From positions 3,933,235 through 3,997,234 of the forward strand of contig NZ_CP031012.1 in assembly GCF_009497775.1 (NCBI RefSeq): a DNA stretch of 64,000 nt, read 5' to 3'. Shown here one piece after another: positions 63,973-64,000 of this stretch. Made by a program: the position numbers and the translations under genes. A model generated the notes under the pieces. It did no database searches. It saw nothing but the letters and a program-made list of their open reading frames with translations, and was not told the origin of the DNA. Position 1 is the first letter of the stretch; each line of letters begins with the position of its first letter. Source of the DNA: Alcaligenes faecalis. Lineage in GTDB: Bacteria > Pseudomonadota > Gammaproteobacteria > Burkholderiales > Burkholderiaceae_B.

Positions 63973-64000
63973 TTACTGCACGCTGGCGCCGGAGGCTTTT
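63973..64000 (-). other. Possible C-terminus of a gene truncated by the window end
   Basis: On the minus strand a frame entering from base 64000 reads ASGASVQ and stops with TAA at 63973-63975. Only about eight codons are visible, so this cannot be confirmed; it is consistent with a gene ending 57 bp upstream of the RidA start. Confidence 0.25.

Overview
This window looks like a chromosomal segment of a GC-rich betaproteobacterium of the Burkholderiales, most likely Alcaligenaceae and close to Alcaligenes. That is inference from gene content and order (fmdB-DUF502-aspS, a sigma-32 gene carrying a CIRCE element, many MFS pumps and LysR regulators); no rRNA or other marker gene is present. I saw no tRNA, rRNA, CRISPR array, insertion sequence or prophage.

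Layout. 0-14 kb is mostly housekeeping: the 3' part of an OprC-like copper TonB receptor, rpoH behind a perfect CIRCE operator, formaldehyde detoxification (fghA, adhC), an fmdB-DUF502-aspS-ybhP-clsB operon, a Na+/H+ antiporter, ubiA and an aminotransferase. 14-24 kb is a histidine-utilisation region: hutD-hutI-hutF (+), then hutH and hutU (-), then hutC (+) with an APH(6)-like kinase gene behind it. A RelE/HigB-type toxin-antitoxin pair sits between hutF and hutH. HutF implies the formylglutamate route, but no hutG is visible here.

24-37 kb is an accessory stretch rich in drug-handling families: GNAT acetyltransferases (one broken by an amber codon), arylamine N-acetyltransferase, three MFS pumps, a MerR-controlled promoter, and a FloR/CmlA-family exporter behind a nine-codon leader peptide and two mutually exclusive hairpins. 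A GST/LLM-oxidoreductase operon follows, then a (CTG)20 microsatellite. 37-44 kb holds a two-gene Rieske oxygenase system, an aromatic-type aminotransferase, a tyrosine phosphatase and an MBL-fold hydrolase.

44.8-58.6 kb is the most unusual part. It appears to be one regulon controlled by the FCD-type GntR protein at 57892-58599. The same GGTATAC-like element occurs in five intergenic positions, next to each divergent unit. The genes encode a heme-oxygenase-like diiron oxygenase with all six metal ligands, a [2Fe-2S] flavin reductase, two small [2Fe-2S] ferredoxins, an aldehyde dehydrogenase, an ornithine-cyclodeaminase-like dehydrogenase, a gamma-glutamyltransferase homologue, a HbpS/GlcG protein, Nif3-like and MpsC-like proteins, an unassigned 114-residue protein and three membrane transport proteins. 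Together they look like uptake and oxidative catabolism of a nitrogen-containing small molecule. I recognise no described pathway with this gene set.

58.6-64 kb has a TetR-controlled Bcr-type pump, a ferritin-like protein, a ChrB-MFS pair and a RidA protein.
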